A DNA stretch of 64,000 bases from Ashinkailepas kermadecensis (GCA_034440615.1 JAOTOM010005055.1:372001-436000), one strand, 5' to 3'. Counted from the first letter of the stretch, positions 1-12,232 are shown. Program-made: numbers and translations. The notes: generated from the letters alone by a model not told the origin.

Positions 1-2140
1 TACGATTGCCGTGCGGACCCCGTAACATTTGTGAACACCGCCTCCGCAGCCCGCAAAACAGTGCGATTTGTAAAAATCCCATCTGCAAACCGCAGACCGC
101 AGAACCGTGCGGCGGCAACATCATATGTGACCGAGGCATTACATAGCCAAGCTCGGCGGCAGGCAAAGGAAAAGGTAGACAAAGGCAAAGCCATAACTCG
201 CATTAGGACGACCCACAATACTCTCCTGACTATTACAGCACCTGGCCAGTATGAGTAAAATAGGGCAACAGGGAAAAGTTACCATAGGTGCAAAGTCCGC
301 ACACTCAATCACATTATAAACGCATGCACTCACTGCAGACAGCAGGAGCATGGCCCGCTCACGATGGCTTCTGCTACACATGGCGCCTCAATGACTGTCC
401 AAACAGCAGCACAGGCAGCTGCTTCAGACCGGGCGGCAGGGTGTTGCACTGCACTGCTGCCCGGCAGCCGGCAGGCAAAGCGGCGTTTCCCCATCTCAAA
501 TGTAGACCGGGGTACACATGTTGTATTGCACTGCTGCCGGATCTCCGTCCTGTCTGGGGGGTTTCAGGTGGGTCTCTTGAACAGCACGAGACTCGCGGGT
601 GAACTCTTGAGGCTCGCCAGAACACCGCACCTCACGAACACCGTACACTGGCACTGAACTCGTTGTAATTAGCGCTCTTGCGACAAGCTTGCTGTGTACG
701 GGTCCTGCATCACAACATCAAAGGAGAAATTGTCCTCAGAGAGACAGTCTTGGAGGTTGTCAGGGTGTCCTTAGAAGCCAATGGCAACAAGGTGAGCTTT
801 CCACATAATCTCCCTCATGACTTTTCATCGTGAATATATCAGGCTGGGGAACTTCGTACCTACCACCATAAGCAGCTTACAACTTCTGCTTAAAATTGTT
901 CCTCTCAAAGACTCAAGAGCCGAATAGACACGACAGGATTCCAGCGTCATTTGCATTCACTCATCACGACAGAGCGCATAGTCAGCGACAGCACAAATAC
1001 CAGCTTTGGAAGTTTCTCGCTATGCTTGCCGGCGGCCAATGCGGCGGCACGTGCTGGCTGGCGACCGCTCTCGTCAGCATCTGCCGCAGCTCGGCCGACG
1101 GTAACCTACTGGGACCTACTGGAGCATCACTAATCACCTCCGGCCGCCGGCTCTGCCAGCGACAGGGGAGCCGCACGCTCATTACTCCCCGGGGGAGCCT
1201 CGGCTCGCCGAGCGGCCTGGGGGATGAGGGGGGGGCGGGGGCGAGTACCAGAAGTCGGCGGATGCAGCAGCTCTCTGCCCGAGAGAGAGAAAGAGAGAGA
1301 GGCAGAGCAGACGAGAGGCGAGAGGCGAGAGAGAGCAATGCATGCAGATGTTCCTCCAGGCAGCTGATGAGGTGGCAGAAAACACGTTTTTTTTCGGAAG
1401 GAAAGAGTCCGTTTCAGAAGGATAAATAGGAGGCGTGGAATGGCTGCCCTTCACGTTTTATTCACTTCGTCCAGGGATGAAAAACGGATTTTGTTACCGA
1501 CGGAATTCAAGATGGTCAAATTTGTGACAATCTCGATTTGCACATAATTAACCACTGAGTGGCTCCTGCAAACTACGGCATAGCAGGGCGACGGGGAACG
1601 TTCTTTGCATGCTTTCCTTTGAATTAAGACTTAATGCTATTTATATAGGAGGGGGAGGGCGGCGGACGCCCGTTATTTTGTTTCGCCTGCCGTTCTATGA
1701 ATGACCCTCTGTGACAGAAACATAATATCTGTGATTTTTCCTAACTTTCTTTTGTTCTACTTAATGTCAATCTTAGTTTCGTAACTATATCAGAAGCGGC
1801 TCCGAGAGGCTTAAGGGTGCAGTAGGCAATATTGTGAAGCACCACCGACATATTTTTGTTCTCTCGAAAACGTCAAAACAGCACATACATCTGAATATCT
1901 CCTTTGCATTGCTGTTCATGTGACTATAAATTGGAACTAAGCTACGTATGCCACCTTGCTTACCTACACAAATGCTTATCCTGAACAATAACATGTCAGG
2001 GGGTAGACAGAGGGAGGAAAACGTGACCAACATGTAATCAGTTGTCTCAAGGCGTCATCGTTTACGTCACCATCGGTTTGGGGAATTTGCCAGTTTGGAG
2101 GGTGGGGTGAATTCGCGACAAACGGTAATAATATATCGCA
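1..2140. other. Intergenic, no gene recognised
   Basis: No reading frame here resembles a known domain. The stretch is mixed in composition, with a GC-rich block at about 1020-1260 followed by a short GAGA-rich tract (1283-1335). Short open frames overlap on both strands and look like chance. Confidence 0.6.
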
Positions 2141-2142
2141 AG

Positions 2143-2300
2143 CAGTGGCGCAGCCAGAGGACTCTCAATGGCAGATCCAGGAGGTGACGAGACATATTCA
2201 GGACACACCCAATTCAAACCACTACAAGCAGTGGCGCAACGAGAGTGACACTTTGCCAATGGCGGATCAAGGAGGGGAATAGTGAATTGAGGACAATATA
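2143..2300 (+). repeat. Direct repeat with CAGTGGCG heads
   Basis: Two diverged copies of a segment of about 86 bp lie head to tail, starting with CAGTGGCG at 2143 and 2229. Each continues with similar text (a GGCAGATCCAGGAGG or GGCGGATCAAGGAGG block). CAGTGGCG is a common terminus of hAT-type non-autonomous transposons, so these may be transposon ends. No transposase is present. Confidence 0.45.
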
Positions 2301-3575
2301 TTACAATAAATTGCACTAGGTCGCGGAGCTGCGAAACTACCCAATGGCCAATTATTGTGGTAACATTCCCACTCGGGCCTCTCGAGATGCTCCCTAGCGT
2401 AATGTCCTGGCGACGCCTCTGTCGAAACCCTGCCGACAAGTTAACTGATATTGCGAACGGGTGCAGTGATCTGGCGGCAGTGATCTGGCGGCCGGCGTGT
2501 TGGGGATCAGATGAAACAGTACCGGTCTTCATCAATGACGGTCCATCAGTTTCCGGAGTGCCGTGAGTACTGCAGTATTTGTGTGTGTGTGCGTTGACTA
2601 CTTGATTTATGCAAATATTTTCCTGTGAGTCATTTGGCCTCAAGTAAAATTGTAAGGCAGAATATGGATCTGAAATATATACTAAAAAATATTGATATTA
2701 CGTGGGAATAACAACATAAATATTTGTGGTAATGACTGCGAAGGACCAGCCAAAATAACAGCATGATACCCACCAAACCTTGGGCTCATGGCTACACATT
2801 CGGGTGTTTTACATGTGCGTGTATGGACATCAAATGGTACTTTGGATCCTTAAGAATAGTTTATGCTCATCCATACACAAGATTACCGGCTTAAAATACC
2901 AACAAATCCAAATGGGTTTGAAAATTTTTCATCTACTTTTGCCTTCTGAGTTCGCCATTGGGAAAATTTGGACATTTTGGCATTCTACAAATGTAGATTA
3001 TGCCAGTGGAACTCACTTGAGCTATCCAATTCTGAAATCGTCCCTATAGATTAACAGATCTAGGGGGAGCGGAATACACTTACGTATCAGGCTTATACGA
3101 GCCCTAGCGCTATAGCGTTAAGGGTATAGGGCAGCTGGCCCCAGTAACATCTAGCTAGGTTTTCGAGTACTTATGCCTGAAAACCGACCAAGCCACAACT
3201 AGGACCATGGCACTCGAATTCCACATTGGGTTTGGTACGCCATCTTTGGTATGCGAACCGCAGCCGTACAAACCTCCGAGCAAAACAGAAAAGTGCACTT
3301 CAACGGAAGTATTGTGATAGATTTTGTCCTGAACCAAAATTCAAGAACATTTGCATTCTGAGTTAGTGAAGTAAGAGTTGAAACCATCCAGGAAAAATAT
3401 ATTATTGAGGTTTGAAAGCTGGACTGGAGCCCAAATCAAGTGGCATTCGTAGAGGGGACATATGACATCAGCACAGTTGGGGGTTTTTTATTGAAACAGG
3501 GGCTGCCTGTTCGCGGACAACAACGAAGGTGTTTATGTCCAAGGTTCCGGGCCGGACCATTCCGGTGCACTTTTG

Positions 3576-3578
<3 letters not shown>
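2301..3578. other. Intergenic, no gene recognised
   Basis: AT-leaning unique-looking sequence. No domain, RNA gene or repeat could be supported. Confidence 0.55.

Positions 3579-3641
<63 letters not shown>
3579..3641. repeat. (TA)n microsatellite
   Basis: An uninterrupted TA dinucleotide tract of about 60 bp. Frames reading IYIYIY through it are artefacts. Confidence 0.97.
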
Positions 3642-3645
<4 letters not shown>

Positions 3646-4478
3646 GTAGGCGGTGACCGAGTGAGTTAGAAGCAAGCTGATATTCTATATTACATTATGT
3701 TCCTACGCCTGCGACTTGAACACAACCGCCAGCCACTGCCATGGCGGACCGGAAACTGAACGGTGTGTGTCTCCGCCCTCCCCCCGAAGTCACTTCGCAT
3801 TAAACGAACAACAAACTCAACACAGACCGCAAGCGAAAACAACATAATCGAAGTCACGCACGAAAATACCGCCTGACAAGATCTGTCGTCAACAAAACCT
3901 AGCAGATGTGAAGAATACACAGCACACAGAGCTGTGAAACAAAGGCACTATTGTAATCATACGCGAAATTCGCGGCACCAGCAGTAAACAAGTCCAAATC
4001 CGATCGTAGCTAGACGCAACTAAAATACAACCAGTTACATATAAAAAAGTAGTCTCACTAGGGCTTGACAATCTTTACTAATAGCATGAAGGACTTCTAA
4101 AATAGCATTTGTTATGGTGTGGTGTCTATTTCTTCGCTCGTCCAACAATCCGTTCGTCCGCCAATGCGTTTCGCCTTTCCGTCTAACGCTCCCTACCTAC
4201 GTCCATCGGTGCATGGATGCATCCACCCATCCACTGGTCCGTCGGCCTGACCTCTGACCAGACGTGGCCCTTGACCTCCAGCCGACCTCCGCCGACGGTC
4301 GGGTCACGTTCCACCGTCAGTCGGCAGCCGCCAGGCCACCGCTGCCACCGACGCTGGTCGATGCTCGCGGCCGCCCAAGTTCGTATTGATTGCGTCATCG
4401 TGATAGAGCACCTCCGCTTTCTCTGTCTCTTCCTCTGTCCAGCCTGATCCATCACGCTGCTTCAGCCGGTGGGGAGGT

Positions 4479-4479
<1 letters not shown>
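3642..4479. other. Intergenic, no gene recognised
   Basis: No recognised feature. The distal part (about 4130-4350) is rich in short pyrimidine words and CCGACC-type words but contains no clear repeat unit. Confidence 0.5.

Positions 4480-4510
<31 letters not shown>
4480..4510. repeat. poly-G run
   Basis: About 30 consecutive G residues stand just before the 37-bp minisatellite. Homopolymer G runs of this length are prone to length error in assemblies. Confidence 0.9.
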
Positions 4511-4511
<1 letters not shown>

Positions 4512-4585
4512 AGGGCGCACCCTGTCAGATTCCGGCAACGAGGGGTCGCTCGAAACTGAAGAGAGACGGTGAGGCTCCATGAGAG

Positions 4586-5623
4586 AGACGGTGAGGCTCC
4601 ATGCCGGGCATAGTGTTCTTGGAGACGGTGAGGCTCCATACCGGGCATAGTGTTCTTGGAGACGGTGAGGCTCCATGCCGGGCATAGTGTTCTTGGAGAC
4701 GGTGAGGCTCCATGCCGGGCATAGTGTTCTTGGAGACGGTGAGGCTCCATGCCGGGCATAGTGTTCTTGGAGACGGTGAGGCTCCATGCCGGGCATAGTG
4801 TTCTTGGAGACGGTGAGGCTCCATACCGGGCATAGTGTTCTTGGAGACGGTGAGGCTCCATACCGGGCATAGTGTTCTTGGAGACGGTGAGGCTCCATAC
4901 CGGGCATAGTGTTCTTGGAGACGGTGAGGCTCCATACCGGGCATAGTGTTCTTGGAGACGGTGAGGCTCCATGCCGGGCATAGTGTTCTTGGAGACGGTG
5001 AGGCTCCATGCCGGGCATAGTGTTCTTGGAGACGGTGAGGCTCCATGCCGGGCATAGTGTTCTTGGAGACGGTGAGGCTCCATACCGGGCATAGTGTTCT
5101 TGGAGACGGTGAGGCTCCATACCGGGCATAGTGTTCTTGGAGACGGTGAGGCTCCATGCCGGGCATAGTGTTCTTGGAGACGGTGAGGCTCCATGCCGGG
5201 CATAGTGTTCTTGGAGACGGTGAGGCTCCATGCCGGGCATAGTGTTCTTGGAGACGGTGAGGCTCCATGCCGGGCATAGTGTTCTTGGAGACGGTGAGGC
5301 TCCATACCGGGCATAGTGTTCTTGGAGACGGTGAGGCTCCATACCGGGCATAGTGTTCTTGGAGACGGTGAGGCTCCATACCGGGCATAGTGTTCTTGGA
5401 GACGGTGAGGCTCCATGCCGGGCATAGTGTTCTTGGAGACGGTGAGGCTCCATGCCGGGCATAGTGTTCTTGGAGACGGTGAGGCTCCATACCGGGCATA
5501 GTGTTCTTGGAGACGGTGAGGCTCCATGCCGGGCATAGTGTTCTTGGAGACGGTGAGGCTCCATGCCGGGCATAGTGTTCTTGGAGACGGTGAGGCTCCA
5601 TGCCGGGCATAGTGTTCTTGGAG
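4586..5623. repeat. 37-bp minisatellite, 28 units
   Basis: The unit begins GAGACGGTGAGGCTCCAT and ends GGGCATAGTGTTCTTG. I count 28 consecutive units. Across all of them the only variable position I see is one A/G site (CCATGCCGGG or CCATACCGGG). The unit has no stop on the minus strand in any frame and 37 is not a multiple of 3, so all three minus frames stay open across the array. The resulting frames of about 400 codons are therefore very probably not genes. A partial unit (GAGACGGTGAGGCTCCAT) precedes the array at about 4562. Confidence 0.97.
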
Positions 5624-5639
5624 ATGCCATGAATCAATC

Positions 5640-6270
5640 GTAACTATATTGAGCTAAATTCCGCTGGTTTATATTGTGGTCTCACCATTCACATATATAT
5701 ATATATATATATAGTACGGTCACTTTGGACACGATGTGAAGACAATCGTAACACGATTATGGTGCACGTCACTACCAACGGCATACTATGGGCACATTCT
5801 CATGCTGGCATTTGTGGCGTTATTGTTATAATGCCGATCATTATTAGTTAATCGGCAGTTCACCTGGGTAATGACACGACGCCGTGTACATGGATGTATT
5901 TCATTGGCACGGAATTAACTCGGACATTGACATCAAAGCTGCTTAAGCAATGCAATGATTATTGTCATATTTATATATATATATACATACATAGATCACT
6001 TTGTAGATCGGAAAAACGACACAAAACGCGGTGGTTAGTTAACGTTGAAGCTCACACTGCTTTTTCTCTTGATGACGCAATACATTTGGACATTGAGCAA
6101 GCAATGCATGACGATGTGGCATCCTGCTGGATAAATATTTGTTGGACAATTAGAGACCAAAATTGTGGCCATGAAACCGCCATGCTAATCAGAACACATG
6201 CGGAGCTATAAAACCACACAATGTATCACCAACGCTGTCGATGTTGGTGATACATACCGCCCCCAAACCC
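5640..6270. other. Intergenic, no gene recognised
   Basis: No gene seen. It holds two short TA-rich tracts (about 5694-5713 and 5971-5984). Confidence 0.5.
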
Positions 6271-6274
6271 AAAT

Positions 6275-6462
6275 AACCAACCAACCATAAACACAAACAA
6301 CCAACCAACCATAAACACAAACAACCAACCAACCATAAACACAAACAACCAACCAACCATAAACACAAATAACCAACCAACCATAAACACAAACAACCAA
6401 CCAACCATAAACACAAATAACCAACCAACCATAAACACAAACAACCAACCAACCATAAAACC
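6275..6462. repeat. 24-bp minisatellite
   Basis: About 7.5 units of 24 bp built from AACCAACCAACC followed by ATAAACACAAA. The unit is a multiple of 3, so three minus-strand frames read through as a repeated short hydrophobic peptide. Nothing suggests expression. Confidence 0.93.
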
Positions 6463-6771
6463 ACACGCTTGTTTCCTGCGATGCTCGAGAGCAACAAATA
6501 CCTGGTGCCGTCATTTTCGATGCATTCATTTCAAGACCGAATAAATTGGTGCAGCCTGAATGTAAACACCTCGATTAACACACTGACAATGCTGCCGACA
6601 GAATCACCATCTGGGAAACAGGTCTGCGAACAGTAGCGCAACTGAGGAGGCGGGAGCGGAGAGGGGGGGGGGGGGATTGGTTGGTTATAGGTATCTCCAT
6701 CCGATCGGGTTCTATGTTTCCAATAGATTCTACATTGCTGCACGCCATGCTCATTCAATTGAAGTCGGAAG
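6463..6771. other. Intergenic, no gene recognised
   Basis: No feature beyond a G run at about 6662-6675. Confidence 0.5.
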
Positions 6772-7141
6772 AGCTTGTTTATTTGTAAAAATGTAATCCG
6801 AGTTCTGGCTGGGGTGGCTTTATGAACAGGGTCCTATTGCTAAGCAGAACTTGTTGCGTGAACCCTGGTCCCACCACGCGATCCGTGAATTCAAGTTCTA
6901 TGACATAACTTTGACCCAAAGTTTAACGTGCCGTCAATGCACCGACACGGCCGCCCGGTAGCTCGCCCCGGCCTTATCGGGCTAGATGCCAACTGACCCT
7001 CCCAGCCGGGGGCTAAATGCGAGCGCGTGAAGACACTCGAACCCTGTGTTGCCAGGACGGGGAAGACCAGTGCAGGCCAGCGCTCCAACCAACTGAGATA
7101 TCAGGGCGGCATAAGGTAGCTCTACCAACTGAGCCACCTTA
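6772..7141 (-). mobile_element. tRNA-derived SINE (copy 1), with doubled A box
   Basis: Read on the minus strand, the element starts with a perfect pol III A-box-like word TGGCTCAGTTGG (about 7123-7136). A second A-box-like word (CTCAGTTGG) follows within the head, then a B-box-like GGTTCGAGTG near 7035-7045. The body then continues through GCATTGACGGCACG and ends near AAGCCACCCCAG and an AT-rich tail. The same order and wording occur in plus orientation at 25604-25950, which establishes a dispersed family. It is non-coding and would depend on LINE machinery in trans (known biology of SINEs). The extra A box upstream is absent from the other copy. Confidence 0.82.
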
Positions 7142-7597
7142 TGCTCAGGTGCAATTCATAACTTCACAATGGTTATTGTCCAACGTTGATTTCTCGTATC
7201 AACTATTGTGATATCGGGCTCTTGGCAAACTGCCCGAGGAGCACCGCCCTTGCCCCCTCTTCCCACTGGATTCACTGCCGAGGTCGGTGGAACGAGCAAG
7301 AACCTTTCAATTGTTTTGTAGTGCATTGGTCCTTGGGTATAAATATTACAAATAGTACATACGTTAATCCTTGGACATAAACACTCTTCGTTGTTTGTGT
7401 TACTCGACAGCAGACGAACAGGCAGCTCCTGCATTTGCAACTTTTATGGGATATTCAACTATTGAAAAAGACCCTCCAACTGTGCTGATGTATCATGGAT
7501 GTGCTCTGCACTCTACGAATGCCACTTGATTTGGGCTCCAGTGCTCAGCAAGGATATGTCCAATAGTAATGCGCTTAATTACACTTATTTTACAATT
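7142..7597. other. Intergenic, no gene recognised
   Basis: No supported feature. Confidence 0.5.
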
Positions 7598-7825
7598 ACT
7601 ATGGAGCGGGGAGTTATTGCCTTGACACGGGTGGGCAGCGATACTATGGAGCGGGGAGTCATTGCCTTGACACGGGTGGGCAGCGATACTATGGAGCGGG
7701 GAGTCATTGCCTTGACACGGGTGGGCAGCGGTACTATGGAGCGGGGAGTCATTGCCTTGACACGGGTGGGCAGCGGTACTATGGAGCGGGGAGTCATTGC
7801 CTTGACACGGGTGGGCAGCGGTACT
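7598..7825 (+). repeat. 45-bp minisatellite, 5 units
   Basis: Five units of 45 bp, each starting ACTATGGAGCGGGGAGT. Because 45 is a multiple of 3, a plus-strand frame (7499-7849) contains a repeated 15-residue block MERGVIALTRVGSDT. Only a few substitutions separate the units. Coding is possible but unsupported. Confidence 0.92.
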
Positions 7826-7860
7826 GGCAATGGTTCACCTGGGCAATGACGCGTCCTTCT

Positions 7861-8790
7861 TTAACACGCGCCCTGGAGGGCCTCTGAAAATTACGCGCAC
7901 TGGAGGGGGGGCGGATTCCGCCCCCCTAAGATCTCGGCTACTATTTAAGCTAGAGGAACGAAATTTGCAGGGTGGATGGGTACGGTAGTGAACTCTATTG
8001 TGTGCAAATTTCATGACCTTACGTCAATATATTCAAGGTTAAATGAGGTCACATTTGTCAAAATGTTCTTGTTTTGCGTGGCTTGGCTTGTCATTGTTAT
8101 GGATCGCTCTGATTATGTTTAAATGCTCCATAATGGGCACCAATGATGTTTTGGACATTACTAATGATGCAATACAGATGCTAGACCCGAGATTTGACCT
8201 CAGGTCACCTATATAGCAGCACTTTATCAGGTCAGTCACCTGTTCCAGTTACCGGAAACGGGCCGGCCGCCCGACTGCTCCGTCGGGCAGCTCGGCGCAA
8301 TCGGCTTCGCGAAGAAAGGAGTGAAGTACATGAATAAAGTATGGAAACGCAATGACAAGCAGTACAAATGACTAACAGTAGTGCATTTATGACAACATTC
8401 CAGTTGATCAAGTTTGGTTGATTAACCTGTCATAAACTTGACCGGACTTGACCTCGGTGGCTTAACATGATGTTGAAACTATATAGCATATCAATATACA
8501 TCAAACAAGTCGCTAGTGTTTCCAAGAACACTTCTCTTTTGCGAATATACGGGAAGCGCATCAGCGCCGATTTTTGTGGTCTGGCGCTAGGAAATTGTTT
8601 TACTTTAACGGCCCCTAACTTGAAAAAATTTCGGCCGATTTCCATTTTTCCTGCTTTAAACGGCGCGCCGGTCATTTCTAAGCAGGTACGCAGAAAATCG
8701 CGTATATCGACCGGTAACATTTGCAGTTGTGTGCGAAAAACCGGAGGGGTGGGCGGATTTCGCCCCCCCCCCCTCCAGTGCGCGTGTTAA
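7861..8790. mobile_element. piggyBac-like non-autonomous element (TTAA-flanked MITE)
   Basis: The segment begins TTAACACGCGCCCTGGAGGG and ends with the inverted form CCCTCCAGTGCGCGTGTTAA. This gives terminal inverted repeats of about 16 bp with one mismatch, followed by a G-rich/C-rich extension. Both ends sit exactly on TTAA, the target and duplication of piggyBac transposons (known). The left TIR core is partly reiterated at 7891-7905. There is no transposase inside the 930 bp. The interior holds a segment resembling dispersed family Z (around 8005-8060, with a TGAGGTCACA word). Another TTAA-targeting superfamily is possible. Confidence 0.68.
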
Positions 8791-9389
8791 GCCAAGGTGT
8801 AGCAAGTGTATTAAGAGAAATAGTGCATTTTGAATTGCAATAAAATGAACATATAGCACGTCAATGTATTGCAGGTACATGTCAGGTGTGCTTTATGTTC
8901 CCGAATTGTGCCCCCATATGTGTGTTTTAGCACCAATTATTGTAGTTCCAGATTTTTCCGCCAGAGGCGAGTCGTGGAAGAGGTATGGCCGTCTTTATTC
9001 CTAATCGTGGCTCTAGAGCAAGGCTGATGATCTCTCACCAAAACAGGCACATTGTACGAAATTTTGGGATTGAATATGGAAAATAACAAATCAGCATTAG
9101 CAGGAACCCAGCCAGGGGGATCCGCAACCCCACCCATCCGGAATATTCAGCCATGTACTAGAGAGGGTCGAATAGACATTCTCCAAGTGTTTGTGTTCAG
9201 GCACTTCATTCTAGTTCATTCTGGAATGTCCATCGACATCGGTATTGAGATCCAATACTTTAACGCGCATTGACAGTACGAGGAACTCGTTACTGATGGT
9301 GGTCTAATTTCGAAGCAGCAAACGGACCTATGCAAAACGGATAATGTATGGACGGTGACGGTAGGAGGATGCCGGTCAAATTCCAGGCG
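8791..9389. other. Intergenic, no gene recognised
   Basis: No supported feature. Confidence 0.5.
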
Positions 9390-9695
9390 CACTTGGTGTA
9401 AATGGAGCCCAATACAGGTTCAATGAGTGCATATACAGCCCATTACATGTCCACTGCTTGTATATGCAGCAAATTACATATCCACTAAGTGTAAATACAG
9501 CCCATTGCATGTCCACTGGGTGCATATACAATCCATTACATGTCCACTGGGTGTAAATGGAGCCCATTGCATGTCCACTGGGCGCACATACAGCCAATTA
9601 CAAATCCGCTGGGTGTAATTGGCCCATTACGGCTGGCCCATTACATGTCCACTTGGTGTACATATATACAGCCATTGGGTGTACATATATACAGC
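9390..9695. repeat. Degenerate minisatellite of about 33 bp
   Basis: About nine diverged units containing CCATTACATGTCCACTGGGT followed by GTAAATACAG-like text. Units vary by substitution and small indels, so the array looks older than its 17-bp neighbour. Confidence 0.85.
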
Positions 9696-9717
9696 CAATT
9701 ACAGGCTAATTACAGAA

Positions 9718-10478
9718 CAGTGGCACTGACAGACAAGTGGCACTGACAGACCAGTGGCACTGACAGACCAGTGGCACTGACAGACAAGTGGCACTGACAG
9801 ACCAGTGGCACTGACAGACAGACCAGTGGCACTGACAGACAAGTGGCACTGACAGACCAGTGGCACTGACAGACCAGTGGCACTGACAGACCAGTGACAC
9901 TGACAGACCAGTGGCACTGACAGACCAGTGGCACTGACAGACCAGTGGCACTGACAGACCAGTGGCACTGACAGACCAGTGGCACTGACAGACAGACCAG
10001 TGACACTGACAGACCAGTGACACTGACAGACCAGTGGCACTGACAGACCAGTGGCACTGACAGACAAGTGGCACTGACAGACCGGTGGCACTGACAGACC
10101 AGTGGCACTGACAGACCAGTGGCACTGACAGATCGGTGGCACTGACAGACCAGTGGCACTGAAGACACTGACAGACCAGTGGCACTGACAGACCAGTGGC
10201 ACTGACAGACAGTAGCACTGACAGATCGGTGATACTGACAACCAGTGGAGACAGACCAGTGGCACTGACAGACCAGTGGCACTGACAGACCAGTGGCACT
10301 GACAGACCAGTGGCACTGACAGACCAGTGGCACTGACAGACCAGTGGCACTGACAGACCGGTGGCACTGACAGACCAGTGGCACTGACAGACCAGTGGCA
10401 CTGACAGACAAGTGGCACTGACAGACCGGTGGCACTGACAGACCAGTGGCACTGACAGACCAGTGACACTGACAGACC
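9718..10478. repeat. 17-bp minisatellite, about 44 units
   Basis: The unit is AGTGGCACTGACAGACC, tandemly repeated with point variants (AGTGACACTG, ACAAGTGG, CGGTGGC) and occasional 4-bp insertions (GACA). As 17 is not a multiple of 3 and the minus strand lacks stops, all three minus frames are open. The frames of 268-346 codons there are artefacts of the repeat. Confidence 0.96.
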
Positions 10479-11284
10479 GGTCGCGCCGTGTTGCCTCGTT
10501 GGGCCGGGACATAGTTCAGCTGCTTGATCGTGTGTGCCGACACAGACTTCCTGGCCGGAAGCAGGGCGGTGGGGAGTGGCGGGGGGGGGGGGGGGGCGGA
10601 GTGTAGGCATGCTGTAGAAGGATGACGGGAGAGCCTGATGGTCGCTCCCGGTCGGCCGGACGCGTCGCCGGCCGACAGGAACGGGGCCATGTGATAGATT
10701 GCGATGGGAAAGGAACGACCCTGCCTTACTCAGGAGCAATGCTCTTCATCGGTGCAGCCGTGCCACAGGCCAGCCCACCAGAAGTTAGGAGCAGGGGCAC
10801 GAGTTAGGGCACGAGTTTTCTTGTCGCATGTGAGCCATCGAAAAGCCTGCACTTGAATGTGTGGTCGTGTAGAATTCATCGCTTAACCAGGACTTGCTGA
10901 TGGGAGGATACATTTTCTTTCTCATGTGCAGGGTTTCCAGGGGTGCCCCCGAACGTGTTGCCCGATCATGCTCAACTGTAGCACACATTCTGACAATTGA
11001 ATAGCGGATAGTTTAATGTTAATATTTTTGTCTTGGGTCGCATCGTCACGAAACTAGATGGGATGAATATCTGGTCACGAGTTTCGAAGCGCCAGTTTTT
11101 AGGGCACTTTTCCAAAAGCTGTGAAAATGATGGCTGGAAGATACCAGAAAGTTCTGAATGTCACGGAAAAAGGGCACGAGTTTTCATGGTGTTAAGTTCT
11201 TTTGCATGCTGGGTATCCATTCACAGAGGAGGAGGGTAGGTGTTCCTCTTATTCCCTTCTCCACGATAGCGGTCAATTAGATTC
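10479..11284. other. Intergenic, no gene recognised
   Basis: GC-rich start with a G run (about 10580-10597), then unremarkable sequence. No gene or repeat supported. Confidence 0.5.
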
Positions 11285-11395
11285 TACCGAATTTCAACAA
11301 TTGCAGGATATTTTCCTAAATGACGTCACACGTCACTTCCTAGCGTTCACCTTAACGCTTAACGCAGTGCAGACATCACATTGTCACATTGATAC
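11285..11395. repeat. CRE-containing direct repeat, copy 1
   Basis: Shares with 12075-12190 an ordered set of words: ATTTTCCTAAATGACGTCACA here and TTTTTCCTCAATGACGTCACA there, then CTTAACGCAGTGCAGAC or CTTAACGCAGTACAGAC. It includes the palindrome TGACGTCA, the consensus cAMP-response element. Confidence 0.6.
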
Positions 11396-11644
11396 AGCCT
11401 TATCAATGTGGCAACGCTTTCCAAGATACATATGCTTGTTTTCGTTGTGACATGCTGCTGTGTGACGTGCTTTTGTTGTGACTTGTTATTTTGTGCTGTT
11501 GACTTCCTATAACATGGTTTTGCAGACGTCACAGATGACAAAATAGGCCTTATTTCTCCTGGTGCTATGAACGGGTGGATTATTTTTTATTGTGTGGTTC
11601 ACGACGCACTTTATGCAAACACTGCTCATGGCGCCGCCCACACA

Positions 11645-11757
11645 GTTTCGCCGGTGGGCCGCGGGATTTGGAAATGTCTGAGTGGTGCGGTGTTGAACAC
11701 GGGACATTTGTATCCAGAGCTAAACACCCTAACCACTCGGCCATCCCCCCCACGAGT
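11645..11757 (-). mobile_element. tRNA-Leu/Ser-like SINE head or tRNA relic
   Basis: On the minus strand, GGATGGCCGAGTGGTTAGGG carries a class-II tRNA A box (TGGCCGAGTGG). About 45 bases later comes GTGTTCAACAC in the B-box position. The B box deviates from GGTTCGANNCC and I could not close a full cloverleaf. It is better read as a tRNA-derived repeat head than a working tRNA gene. Confidence 0.55.
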
Positions 11758-12074
11758 GGTTCATATATAATGTACACCGAGGGAAGGTGGGGGGTAGGGG
11801 GGGGGGGAGCATTTTGGATGTGTTGTCAAGATTCAGGGCTTTCACAAACGGTTCCAAAATCTTACCAACAAAACTCAAGGAGTAGGAATTATCCCGCAAA
11901 GCGATCTCGTCATGTATATATCACTAAAAACGAAACTACCCAGGGCTTGCCGGTCACTCTTTAAAGGCACCTAATGATGGCGAATAACGTGAAAACTTAC
12001 TGTCCTATTTGGGGTTAAGACGCACATATTCAGGGCCATGGTGAGAGGGTAACTACCAGATCAGGGTTTATCCA
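11758..12074. other. Intergenic, no gene recognised
   Basis: No feature beyond a G-rich run near 11790-11808. Confidence 0.5.
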
Positions 12075-12190
12075 TGGAATTTCAATATTTACTCTTTTGC
12101 GATACACTATATACATTATAGGACATTTTTTCCTCAATGACGTCACACTCCTGCGCTCACCACAGCTTAACGCAGTACAGACTTATGAAG
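12075..12190. repeat. CRE-containing direct repeat, copy 2
   Basis: Second copy of the module at 11285-11395, same orientation, about 790 bp away. It contains the perfect TGACGTCA palindrome and the CTTAACGCAGTACAGAC word. Confidence 0.6.
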
Positions 12191-12232
12191 GTGACAACAT
12201 TATATATGCGTATAACTTAGAAACTTATAACT

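Noticed and set aside
4304..5637. Minus-strand frames of 370-410 codons across the 37-bp array
   Set aside because: All three frames are open only because the unit lacks stops and its length is not a multiple of 3. No codon-level signal.
9390..10478. CRISPR array
   Set aside because: Repeats are directly adjacent without unique spacers, and the sequence is clearly metazoan.
9699..10739. Minus-strand frames of 268-346 codons with CQCHWSVSATGLSV repeats
   Set aside because: Product of the 17-bp minisatellite read in three frames.
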